From assembly GCA_963834825.1 (NCBI GenBank), contig CAWICZ010000010.1:62001-126000 (forward strand): a DNA stretch of 64,000 nt, in the 5' to 3' direction. The DNA is from JACDAN01 sp963834825 (GTDB lineage: Bacteria > Actinomycetota > Thermoleophilia > Gaiellales > Gaiellaceae). The notes under the pieces are model-generated. The model was not told the DNA's origin. It did not search any database and worked only from the letters and a program-made list of their open reading frames with translations. A program made the translations under genes and the position numbers. Of this stretch, positions 1 to 7,849 are shown in pieces (the stretch's first letter is position 1; each line of letters opens with the position of its first letter).

Positions 1-73
1 GCTCGTCGTAGTACGGCGCCAGGATTGCGTTCCTGATTCGCGTGCCGCCGATGTCCGCGAAGTGGCGCCGCAT
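1..73 (-). CDS. Possible partial gene, unknown
   Basis: On the minus strand an ATG at 73 opens a frame that runs off the left edge and begins MRRHFADIGGTRIRN. The same frame is also open upstream of this ATG for more than 60 bases, so the true start may lie further right. An AGGCGGG stretch four bases before the ATG could serve as a ribosome site. I do not recognise the protein. It sits just outside the tRNA-Asp footprint at 223-271, so it could belong to a neighbouring integrated element, but that is only inference. Confidence 0.2.
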   Translation of the reverse strand, partial: MRRHFADIGGTRIRNAILAPYYDE

Positions 74-222
74 GAATCCCGCCTGCTGACAGCCGTTCTG
101 GAACGCTCGTGGAACGCGCGGCGGCAACCGGTGGTGAATACCGGCGAAGGCCAGGACCGCGAAAGCCGCGCACGAGCGACCAACGGAGCCGGCGAGAACG
201 CGCGGCAAACCATGGCGCGGAA

Positions 223-271
223 CTGTCCCGCCGGAGGTCGCGGGTTCGAGTCCCGTCGCTCCCGTCTCTCG
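223..271 (+). repeat. tRNA-Asp 3' end remnant, left direct repeat
   Basis: The stretch carries the T-arm (GCGGG-TTCGAGT-CCCGT) and the acceptor 3' strand CGCTCCC of a tRNA-Asp, but no matching 5' acceptor (GGGAGCG) or D-arm lies upstream. It is therefore a tRNA 3'-end footprint, not a working gene. In 48 of 49 positions it equals 20950-20998 in the same orientation. The difference (C at 228 for A) falls in the anticodon-loop region. A 3'-end tRNA duplicate is the usual core of a tyrosine-integrase attachment site. Confidence 0.7.
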
Positions 272-276
272 AAGTG

Positions 277-348
277 CCTGCAAATAGAGTTTGGTTGTCT
301 GTCTGGACGCGGTGCTCCGGCTCTGTGGCCCAAACCCGTGGCCCAAAC
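277..348. repeat. Candidate integrase arm-type repeats, left end
   Basis: Just inside the left tRNA-Asp footprint lie CCTGCAAATAGAG (277-289) and two copies of GTGGCCCAAAC at 325-335 and 338-348. The same two motif types occur just inside the right footprint (20811-20902). Short direct repeats flanking an attachment core on the element side are typical of integrase arm sites. No integrase is present to confirm this. The rest of 349-535 shows no gene that I can support. Confidence 0.45.
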
Positions 349-535
349 GGTCGAAGAGAATGCCTGCAAAACTGGCATTTCGAGCATAGGTACGTGTCCA
401 GGCCGCACAACGCAAATCGGTTCACGAGCACGCTCAGCGGTCCCCGATGCGCGTGCCGGCGAACGTCCCGGGTTCACTCGGCCGGGACGTTCGCTCTAGG
501 AGCGCGTGACGCCAATTGGAGCTCAAAACGTGACG

Positions 536-2905
536 CTACTGCCTCGCCATCGCGACTCGGAAGCGTTCGTCCGGATCGAGCTGGTGATCGGCGTCCTCGG
601 CGGCCGTACCCGCGTCGATCTCGACCCAGTTCACCTCTCCGGTGAACGTGTTCGGGACGGGATAGTCCTCGGCGACGAGCGCGCCGTTTTCCCGCCCCAC
701 GTCGCAGGTGTCGTCGGCGGAGAAGATCATGGCGGCAGTCGCCGCGACCTCTCCTTCACCGATCTTGACCCCGTCGAGGTACAGCGTCACATGACCACCC
801 TTGCCGAGCCCGGGGCCGGCGTAGTCGAACTCCATCCGAACCTGGTGAGTGCCCGGCGGCACTTCGGTGTCGCTATCGACGTAGAAGCGCTGGATTCCAA
901 AGAGGCTGTAGCAGTACCGTGGCTTGCCCTCCTTCAGGTACAGGCTCCAGCCGCCGATGCTGCCGCCCTGGGCGATGATGACGCCCTGCGCGCCGCCGTC
1001 GGGCACCTCGATCTCCGCCGTGACAGCGTGTGACTTGTTCTTGATGCTGACGATCGAGTTCTCGGACAGTCGGCCCATGCCGCCGTACAGGAGCTGCCGG
1101 TCACCCTGCACGAGCGTGGGTCGCCCGGCCATCTCGGCGAGTATGCGTTCGGCGACACGGTCGTCGAGCGGCAGCACGTTGTACTTCGTCGCCTCGACGA
1201 GGAACAGGCGCTGGAGTTCCGCAAGCTTCTCCGGCTGCTCTTTCGAGAGGTCATTGCACTGCGTCCAGTCGCTCGTCGTGTCGTAGAGCTCCCAGACGTC
1301 GTCGTCGAACGCAGGCTTGTCACCGCCGACCAACACCCACGGAATCCCGTGCCTCGTCACGGCGGTCCAGCCCTGGTGGTAGATGCCGCGGTTGCAGAAC
1401 ATCTCGAAGTACTGGGTGGTATGGCGCTCGGCTGCCCCGCCGTCGTCGAAGGAGTACGCCATGCTCACGCCCTCCAGTGGCTTCTGCTGCACGCCGTCGA
1501 CGAACGCCGGCTCACGGAGCCCCGCCGCCTCGAGGACGGTCGGTGCGACGTCGATCACGTGGGCGAACTGCGAGCGGATCTCCCCACGGGCCTTGATCCC
1601 CGCCGGCCAGTGCACGATCGTCCCGTTGCGGGTGCCACCCCAGTGGGATGCCACCTGCTTCGTCCACTGGTAGGGCGTGCACATCGCGTGTGCCCATCCG
1701 ACCGCATAGTGGTTGTACGAGTCGGGGCCGCCGAAATCGTCGAGCCGCTCCATCATGAACTCGGGCGTCTCCAGAGCGGCGGCGCCGTTGAAGTTGATCA
1801 TCTCGTTGTAGGTGCCGTTGAGCGTGCCCTCGGCGGAGGCTCCGTTGTCGCCGATGATGTAGTAGACAAGCGTGTCCTCGAGCACGCCGAGTTCCTCGAG
1901 GCTGTCGAGCAGCCGGCCGACGTGGTGGTCGGTGAACTCGAGAAAACCGGCGTAGACCTCCATCTGGCGGCGGAGGATCGGCTTCAGCTCCTCCGGCATC
2001 TCATCCCAGGCCGGGATCTCCTTGTGGCGGGGCGTCAGCTCGGCGTCGGCCGGGATCACGCCGAGCTCCTTCTGCCGGGCGAACGTCCGCTCGCGGAGCG
2101 CGTCCCAGCCGTCGTCGAACGCGCCTTTGTACTTGTCGGCCCACTCGGGAGTGACGTGGTGCGGTGCGTGCGTCGCGCCGGGCGCGAAGTATGCAAAGAA
2201 CGGCTTGTCGGGCATGAGCGCCTTCTGCTGGCGGACCCACTTGATCGCCTTGTCCGTCATGTCGGACATGAAGTGGTAGCCCTCTTCGGGCGTCTTCTCG
2301 GGCTCGACCGGGATCGTGCCTTCGTAGATCGCCGGGTAGTACTGATGGGCCTCCCCGCCGATGAAGCCGTAGAAGTACTCGAAGCCGCTCCCGGTGGGCC
2401 AGTTCTCGAACGGCCCCATCGGGCTCGTCTGCCAGACAGGCACCTCGTGGCACTTGCCGAACTGCGCAGTCGAGTAGCCGTTCAGCTTCAGCGTCTCCGC
2501 GAGCGGCGCACAGGTGTTGGGGCGGATCGAGTTGTAGCCCGGTGCCGAAGTCGCGAGCTCGGTGATGGCGCCCATGCCCACTGAGTGGTGGTTGCGGCCG
2601 CTCAACAGCGCGGCACGGGTCGGCGAACAGAGTGCGGTGGTGTGGAAGCGGTTGTACTTCAACCCCTTGGAGGCGAGCCGTTCGGCGTTCGGCGTATTCA
2701 CCGGACCACCGAACGCACTCGAAGCTCCGAATCCGACGTCGTCGATGAGGACGATCAGGACGTTGGGTGCACCCTCCGGCGGCCGCAGCTCCTCGATCGG
2801 CGGAAACGCGGTATCAGGATCCTTCGCGTCGTACGTGGTAAGCCCGACCGGAGTGATGTCGGGGACGGGCAAAACGTCGCGATGGAGCTGCGGCCTCTCG
2901 GGCAC
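536..2905 (-). CDS. Large arylsulfatase (AtsA-like)
   Basis: A 789-residue sulfatase that should hydrolyse sulfate esters. The catalytic Cys93 lies in C-S-P-T-R, the signature converted to formylglycine, and the early metal-binding pair Asp55-Asp56 follows the core strand NVLIVLIDD. After the alkaline-phosphatase-like domain (about 45-560) there is a C-terminal beta-rich region (about 610-780) of the kind found in the roughly 790-residue AtsA subgroup. No signal peptide is visible. The GTG start is chosen because AGGAGG stands a few bases upstream. It is followed on the same strand by nothing obvious before the left tRNA footprint. Natural substrate unknown. Confidence 0.9.
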   Translation of the reverse strand: MPERPQLHRDVLPVPDITPVGLTTYDAKDPDTAFPPIEELRPPEGAPNVLIVLIDDVGFGASSAFGGPVNTPNAERLASKGLKYNRFHTTALCSPTRAALLSGRNHHSVGMGAITELATSAPGYNSIRPNTCAPLAETLKLNGYSTAQFGKCHEVPVWQTSPMGPFENWPTGSGFEYFYGFIGGEAHQYYPAIYEGTIPVEPEKTPEEGYHFMSDMTDKAIKWVRQQKALMPDKPFFAYFAPGATHAPHHVTPEWADKYKGAFDDGWDALRERTFARQKELGVIPADAELTPRHKEIPAWDEMPEELKPILRRQMEVYAGFLEFTDHHVGRLLDSLEELGVLEDTLVYYIIGDNGASAEGTLNGTYNEMINFNGAAALETPEFMMERLDDFGGPDSYNHYAVGWAHAMCTPYQWTKQVASHWGGTRNGTIVHWPAGIKARGEIRSQFAHVIDVAPTVLEAAGLREPAFVDGVQQKPLEGVSMAYSFDDGGAAERHTTQYFEMFCNRGIYHQGWTAVTRHGIPWVLVGGDKPAFDDDVWELYDTTSDWTQCNDLSKEQPEKLAELQRLFLVEATKYNVLPLDDRVAERILAEMAGRPTLVQGDRQLLYGGMGRLSENSIVSIKNKSHAVTAEIEVPDGGAQGVIIAQGGSIGGWSLYLKEGKPRYCYSLFGIQRFYVDSDTEVPPGTHQVRMEFDYAGPGLGKGGHVTLYLDGVKIGEGEVAATAAMIFSADDTCDVGRENGALVAEDYPVPNTFTGEVNWVEIDAGTAAEDADHQLDPDERFRVAMARQ

Positions 2906-2944
2906 GGTGTACCTCCTGACTCATTGGAAGGAGCAGTCCGGGGG

Positions 2945-3109
2945 CTAGATTCGCCGTCGACGCCGCCCCGGTGTGACGGCCGCGGCGACGACCGCGGTCT
3001 TGGCAACCGGCGCGGGGCCGGGTGTGACCGCCTTGGCCACGACCGCCGTCTTCGCTACGGGGTGGCCGATGACTCCGGCTCGTCCTCTACGTCCTGGTCC
3101 GAGAGGCAT
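2945..3109 (-). CDS. Small basic repeat protein
   Basis: A 54-residue protein starting MPLGPGRRGR, with GGAAGGAG eight bases before the ATG and lying inside the end of the preceding gene. It contains two near-identical segments, PVAKTAVVAKAVTPG and PVAKTAVVAAAVTPG, between an Arg-rich head and an RRRRR tail. Such short Arg/Ala/Val proteins often accompany SHOCT or DUF1269-type genes in actinobacteria, and the start here directly follows the stop of the 3111-3596 gene, which indicates translational coupling. Its role is unknown; the hydrophobic core may contact membrane. Confidence 0.6.
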   Translation of the reverse strand: MPLGPGRRGRAGVIGHPVAKTAVVAKAVTPGPAPVAKTAVVAAAVTPGRRRRRI

Positions 3110-3110
3110 G

Positions 3111-3596
3111 TCATTCTCCTTCCGTCGCAGATGCTTCATCGGCCTCGATGGAGGCGATGATCGCTTGAATGGGGATTCTTCCGGTGGCGATCAGTTGGCC
3201 GCCGGAATGCCGCACCGCCGATGCGAATGGCGCAGCCCACAGGTTCTCCCAGATGAGAACCCCGGCGGTGCTTCCCGGGTCCATGGCGGCGGCGAGGTGC
3301 GCGACGTCCTCCTCCGCCAAGAACTCTGCCAATTGGGCTTCGACTGCCTGGAGCGGCCCGAGCTCTTCGATGTCCGAGAGCTCCATCGCATCGACGGTGC
3401 CGTCCTCGTCCTTCGTCAGGATCAGCACGTCGATCACGCGGATGGTTCCTGATTCGACCAACGCGACCAACTCTCGAGCCATCTCGCCCGTGAAGTTGCT
3501 GGCGGCGGCGGGAAACTCGACGACGATGTAGTCGATGGGACCCAGCGAGTCGAGGTCCGTCTTCTCTCTGGCGGCCTCAGTGGTGATGTCAGTCAT
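3111..3596 (-). CDS. DUF1269/DUF6325-like protein
   Basis: A 161-residue soluble protein. After a 17-residue head it has the family core IDYIVVEFP...FTGEMARELVALVESGTIRVIDVLILTKDEDG, followed by an acidic helical region and a Gly/Ala-rich C-terminal half. This matches small actinobacterial proteins annotated DUF1269 or DUF6325, often stress-associated and of unknown biochemical role. AAGGAG precedes the ATG. It is translationally coupled to the small repeat protein downstream. A truncated relative of the same family lies at about 40546-40651. Confidence 0.75.
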   Translation of the reverse strand: MTDITTEAAREKTDLDSLGPIDYIVVEFPAAASNFTGEMARELVALVESGTIRVIDVLILTKDEDGTVDAMELSDIEELGPLQAVEAQLAEFLAEEDVAHLAAAMDPGSTAGVLIWENLWAAPFASAVRHSGGQLIATGRIPIQAIIASIEADEASATEGE

Positions 3597-3664
3597 AAAA
3601 ACTCCTTAGTGCGTAGGCGACTACGCGGTAGCGGCGGTCGTTGTCGGAGACCATGGGTGAGCCC

Positions 3665-4072
3665 TTAGCGTTCGGGGTCGAGTTCGGCCACGCTCTCGCT
3701 CCAGCGCGCGGTCAGCGCGTAGAGCACGATGATGTTCAGTGCCACCGCAGTCAGTGACCAGAGCGGGGTCTGAGTGTTGCCAAGGAAGCCGAGCTGGACG
3801 ATGAAGTTCACACCGACGACGACGATCGCGAACCAGCGCGCCCACCCCTGCCCGGCGGCCAAGCCGAGACCTGCGAGAACGAGCAGCACTCCCCAGATCA
3901 GCATCGTCCAGCCCCAGCCCGTCAGGTCGAAGACGAGGAAGCCCGACCCAGTGGGCACGTAGTACTCGTCCTCGAACAGGGCGATGAGGCCCTGGAAGAA
4001 GTCGATCCCGCCGATGATCACCAGCAGGATTCCGGCGAAGCCGATCCAGCCCGCCATGCTCTTGGAATTCAT
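3665..4072 (-). CDS. Four-helix membrane protein (DUF7144-like)
   Basis: A 135-residue integral membrane protein with four hydrophobic segments at about 7-30, 50-75, 78-100 and 105-122. The loop FEDEYYVPTGSGFLVFDLTGWGW between helices 1 and 2 resembles the small actinobacterial family now called DUF7144. GGGAGG lies upstream of the ATG. Function unknown. It sits between the DUF1269/6325-like gene and a row of even smaller membrane proteins, all on the minus strand. Confidence 0.75.
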   Translation of the reverse strand: MNSKSMAGWIGFAGILLVIIGGIDFFQGLIALFEDEYYVPTGSGFLVFDLTGWGWTMLIWGVLLVLAGLGLAAGQGWARWFAIVVVGVNFIVQLGFLGNTQTPLWSLTAVALNIIVLYALTARWSESVAELDPER

Positions 4073-4093
4073 CTCTACCTCCCTCTCTGAACG

Positions 4094-4177
4094 TCATATA
4101 GGAACAGCTAGTCCACGATGGTCGCATGTGATCGCGACGAACGTGACGACGAGGGCCAGGACGAGGATCAGGAACAC
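4094..4177 (-). CDS. Possible 27-residue single-helix peptide
   Basis: Directly downstream of the 57-residue membrane gene, and in the same frame after its stop, a GTG preceded by GAGAGGG opens MFLILVLALVVTFVAITC followed by DHRGLAVPI. One hydrophobic helix fills most of it. It could be a real membrane micropeptide or the remnant of a longer gene whose first part is the 57-residue protein. There is no further support. Confidence 0.25.
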   Translation of the reverse strand: MFLILVLALVVTFVAITCDHRGLAVPI

Positions 4178-4210
4178 GATCCCTCTCGGTTTACTTCGAC
4201 TTGTCGAGGC

Positions 4211-4384
4211 TCAGGCGTACTCGTTGCTCGTGGGCCTCATGAACGCCCCGAACATCCAGAGCAGGGGGAAGAAGATCCCGAAGAAGAACAACCACCCGTG
4301 TCCATTTCTCAGCGTCGCTAGGCCGAGGGTGAAGAGCACGACCGCGTACAGGATGACTCCACCTATTCCGATGAACCACCACAT
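4211..4384 (-). CDS. 57-residue two-helix membrane protein
   Basis: A short reading frame starting MWWFIGIGGVILYAVVLFTL and ending MRPTSNEYA. AAAGGAG lies six bases before the ATG. It has two hydrophobic segments (about 3-22 and 31-49) joined by a short LRNGHG turn, with a polar tail. The strong ribosome site and clean topology argue that it is real. Function unknown; it heads a cluster of small membrane proteins (57, 27 and 135 residues) on the same strand. Confidence 0.6.
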   Translation of the reverse strand: MWWFIGIGGVILYAVVLFTLGLATLRNGHGWLFFFGIFFPLLWMFGAFMRPTSNEYA

Positions 4385-4550
4385 TGTTTCTCCTTTCTTT
4401 GCTGGGTCTGTGCCGGGGGTGTCAAGTGGGCTTGGACCCGTTTACAAGGGGCCGGCGAGAGAGTGGGACGGCGATGAGTGCCAGGGTTGCCCAGATCACG
4501 CTGCCGAGACTGCCACTCGCGGCCCAAGGAGAAAACACCCAGGAAGCCCG

Positions 4551-4564
4551 TTCACCCGGGTGAA
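4551..4564. repeat. Island palindrome, copy 1
   Basis: A perfect 14-bp palindrome, TTCACCCGGGTGAA, in the 472-base gap between the 57-residue membrane gene (start 4384) and the end of the MalT-type regulator (4857). The gap otherwise holds only a doubtful 62-codon frame at 4584-4772. The same sequence recurs at 9803, 13492, 17493 and 19378, and with one base changed at 13425 and 18982. Confidence 0.8.
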
Positions 4565-4583
4565 ACGGATCCGCTGGAGCGCG

Positions 4584-4772
4584 TCAGCCGGCCTCGGCGA
4601 CGGTCTCGGGCGGAGGTCCTCCCCCGGCCTCGAGCTCTCGCACGGCCAGGCGACGGAACGACGCGAAGCCCAGCGCGACGAGACCGCCGAGGAGGTCAGG
4701 GTGTCCCTTCAGGTCCAGCGCCAGCTTGCACAAGCTCTCCGCGCAGAGCTCCGCGAGCTGAGGCGCGCCCAT
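4584..4772 (-). CDS. Possible 62-residue helical protein
   Basis: A minus-strand frame MGAPQLAELCAESLCKLALDL followed by GHPDLLGGLVALGFASFRRLA. It looks protein-like (amphipathic helices, balanced composition) and GGAG lies nine bases before the ATG. The frame is open further upstream (AFQLQELSR), so the start is uncertain. It lies 85 bases downstream of the MalT-type regulator on the same strand. No family recognised; a chance frame cannot be excluded. Confidence 0.35.
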   Translation of the reverse strand: MGAPQLAELCAESLCKLALDLKGHPDLLGGLVALGFASFRRLAVRELEAGGGPPPETVAEAG

Positions 4773-4856
4773 GCGGCTCAGCTCCTGCAGCTGAAACGCG
4801 CACTCGCGCTGCTCCAGCGGCGCGTCGACAGGTTGCGCCCGAGGCCCTGATCTCGT

Positions 4857-7120
4857 TCACATGGCTCCGAGCTCCCGCGCGCGCGCAACGGCTTCCTGCC
4901 GCGACGAGACTCGAAGCTTCTGGTAGATCGACCTCGTGTGCGAGTGGATCGTGTTGAAGGAGAGGAAGAGCGCGTTCCCGATCTCTCGCTTGGACAAGCC
5001 CTCGGCGAGGTAGCGCAGGACCTCGGCCTCGCGCTCCGTGAGGTCGCTGTCACCGTCGATTCGACGGTGTGCCGGGGTCAGCGTGCGTGCGCACTTCGAC
5101 GAGGCGTCCGCTCAGGACGCCCGGATCCAAACAGCTCGCAACCAGGCGTCTTCGCCTCGGCGAGCAGCGCGCGCGCGGAAGCTGGCCCCTCCAGGGCGCG
5201 GCGCACCGGGGCAGCGACCAGCAGCGAATCGGCGACCTCGAGCGGCTGGCCGCGGACCCGCAGGTTCGCGAGACCCCGGTGCAGCAGCGGCTCCGCCTCC
5301 TCGTGCTCCCCACCGCGGGCGAGCGCGGCGCCCAGGGCGACATAGGCGACGCCTGCGCCGGGCTCGTCTGCGACACCGTGCAGCTCGAGCGTGCTCACTG
5401 CCCGGCGGGCCGCCGCCACGCTGGCGTCGACGTCGTCGGCCTCGAGAGAGATCCGTGCACGGAGGGCTTTGGCGATGCCGGCTACGAGCCATTGCTTCGA
5501 GCGCGCCGCCAGGAAGGCCGCCTGCTCGAGCGGAGCGCGCGCCACCTCGTGCTCCCCCGCGAAGAGCCGGGCCCAGCCGAGTGCCAGGAGTGAGAGGGAC
5601 CGCCCGCTCGACAGGGTGTCGCCTTGCAGCTCGCAGACTCGGTTGGCGGCGCCCAGCATCCCGTCGGAGTCGCCCCACGGGAAGCAGGCGCGGGTGAGGG
5701 CGGTCGCGGCCTCGAACGAGAGGCCGCAGCGCATGGGGCCGTCGAATCGGGCGGCCTCGGCGGCCTCAAGCGCAGCCAGCGAGTCTTCCCGGGAATTGAG
5801 GACGCCCAGCGCCCACGCCTTGACGAGCGCAAGCCGCCCATCGCGCTCGACGTTCGTCAACGGAAGCGCCTCCAGCTGGCGGAGGCTCGCCTCGGCATAC
5901 CCCTGCTGGAGAGACGGACGCCAGCCTTCGAACACCAGCGTGATGGCCGTCTCGAGCTCGTCGGCGGCTACAGCGTGACGTACGGCCTCGTACCCGTCGC
6001 CGGCCGCCGCGTACCACTCGGACGCTCGCCGGTGCACCTCGCGGGCGTGCTCGGCGTCACTCCGCAGCAGCTGGTTTCGGAGGACCTCCGCGAACAGCTG
6101 GTGATAGCGGTACGACTCGCGGCGGTCGTCGAGCGGGACCAGGAAGAGATTCGCGCGCTCGAGCTCCACGAGCAGCTCCGCGGAGCCCTGCCGCTGTACG
6201 GCCGCGTCGCAAAGCGGCCCGTTCATTGAGTCGAGGACCGACGTCTCGAGCAGGAACAGCCGACTGTCTTCGTCCAGCGTGTCGAGGACGACCTCGGTCA
6301 GGTAGTCGACGACGTGCCGGTTCGCGCCGCCGAAGCGTTCGACGAAGCCGGCCCGGTCGGGTGCCCGTGCGAGCGACAGCGCCGCGAGGCTCATGCCAAC
6401 AGGCCAGCCCTCCGTGCGCTCGTGGAGCACTCTCAGGCTCTCGGCCTCCAGGCCTAGCTGCAACGTCTCGTTGAGGAAGGCGGCTGCCTCCTCCTGCGTA
6501 AAGCAGAGATCGGCGGCGCGGGCCTCGACCAGCTCGTCGAGCGCGCGCAGCCTCGCCAGTGGAATCGGCGGGTCCGATCGTGTCGAGAGGGCGACCGTGA
6601 CGTTGCGCGGCGCCCGCTCGAGGAAGAAGGTGAGCGAGTCGTGACAGATGCGATTGGTGATCTCCTGGTAGTCGTCGAGAACGAGGACGAGGTCCTCGCC
6701 GACGGCCTCCAGGTCGTTCAGAAGGGCCGGGACGACCGTCTGGACGACGTCGGGGCGGGGCTGGCATAGCTCGGTCAGGGCGCCGTCATCGCAGTCCGTG
6801 GCGGCGTTTCGGATCGCGTGAACGATGTAGCTCCAGAGCGCGACCGGATCGTTGTCCCCCGAATCGAGAGAGACACAGGCGAAGGGGCGGTCGTCGAGGT
6901 CGCGCCACTGCGCGAGCACGGTGGTTTTCCCGAAGCCCGGCGGCGCAGCAAGCAGGATGAGCGTCGGAGCCGACTCCTGCAGCACGTCGGTGAGGCGTGG
7001 TCGCGCGAGGACGTCCCGCGGCGCGCGAACCCGTTGAAGCTTCGATTCGAAGAGGACGTCGCCGTCGGATGTGCCCCTCGTGAGCGTGTCAGCCGAGGCG
7101 AGCGTTGCGCTCACCGCCAT
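4857..7120 (-). CDS. MalT-type LuxR regulator, frameshifted
   Basis: A large signal-transduction ATPase of the LAL/MalT class. In the long frame (counted from an upstream start at 7231) the P-loop APPGFGKTT is at 96-104 and Walker B LVLVLDDY at 181-188, followed by a winged-helix region and a TPR-like helical array. The long frame stops at 5078 before any DNA-binding domain, yet the expected LuxR helix-turn-helix (LTEREAEVLRYLAEGLSKRE ... NTIHSHTRSIYQKL) is present downstream in another frame and ends at 4857. Two extra bases (near 5150 and 5095) separate the parts; the intervening peptide LVASCLDPGVLSGRLVE links them. The internal ATG at 7120 is a better start than 7231. Divergent from the response regulator at 7387. 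Confidence 0.8.
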
Positions 7121-7386
7121 GCGACCTTGGAGTTCCGGGACTCCGACGAAATAGCGTGTGGGGGGACACGCGCGTCGGTCACCTTGCCTCCCGTCTCTTC
7201 GCGCTTCCCTCGAAGCATCCGTTACGGGCATCGCCAGCGTCGCTCACCAGGCACTCGAGGACAATGAGGCGTGCACGGAGCTTTCCGTGGTGCCTGCACC
7301 CCGAGGCAGAGACCTGCCGGCCACTCGGCGCGACACCTGAGAGTCTCCTTGCCTACGCGCGCGCGGGCGATCACGCTTCGGCTTCA

Positions 7387-7806
7387 GTGCCGCTTCAAGA
7401 ACCGACGCGGGTCGGCGTCCTCGTCGTGGACGACCAGACCCCCTTCAGACGCGTGGCCCTCGAAGTGGTCGCGGCAACCCCGGGTTTCGAGCCGTTGGGC
7501 GAGGCAGCCTCGGGCGAGGAGGCACTGGCGCTGGTGGCCCAGCTGAGTCCCGAGCTCATCCTCCTGGACGTCCGCATGCCGGTGATGGACGGGATCGAGA
7601 CGGCCCGCCGGCTCAGCGCCGTGCATCCTGGAGGGGTCGTCGTCCTGATCTCCATCGACGACCCCGCCGAGTTGCCCCGGGAAGCCGAGTCTTGCGGGGC
7701 CAAGGCGCTGATCCGCAAGCAGGACTTCGGATCCCTTGCCCTGCGCCGGCTCTGGGACGCGCATGGGGGCCCGTACCGTCGGGCCTCTGCTGCCGCCCCG
7801 CCATAG
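7387..7806 (+). CDS. Single-domain response regulator
   Basis: From the GTG at 7387 the protein is 139 residues and consists of one receiver domain. VLVVDDQ supplies the acidic pocket, Asp61 in LILLDVRMPVMDG is the phospho-acceptor, and the switch lysine lies in ALIRKQD. No DNA-binding domain follows. The open frame continues upstream of the GTG but that part is not family-like. It ends 44 bases before the histidine kinase at 7850, so the two probably form one operon, and its phosphoryl group is likely used by protein interaction rather than direct DNA binding. Confidence 0.75.
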   Translation: MPLQEPTRVGVLVVDDQTPFRRVALEVVAATPGFEPLGEAASGEEALALVAQLSPELILLDVRMPVMDGIETARRLSAVHPGGVVVLISIDDPAELPREAESCGAKALIRKQDFGSLALRRLWDAHGGPYRRASAAAPP

Positions 7807-7849
7807 GTATCTTCGGGCCGACAGCAGCGAGCCGAAACGAGGTGGCCTC

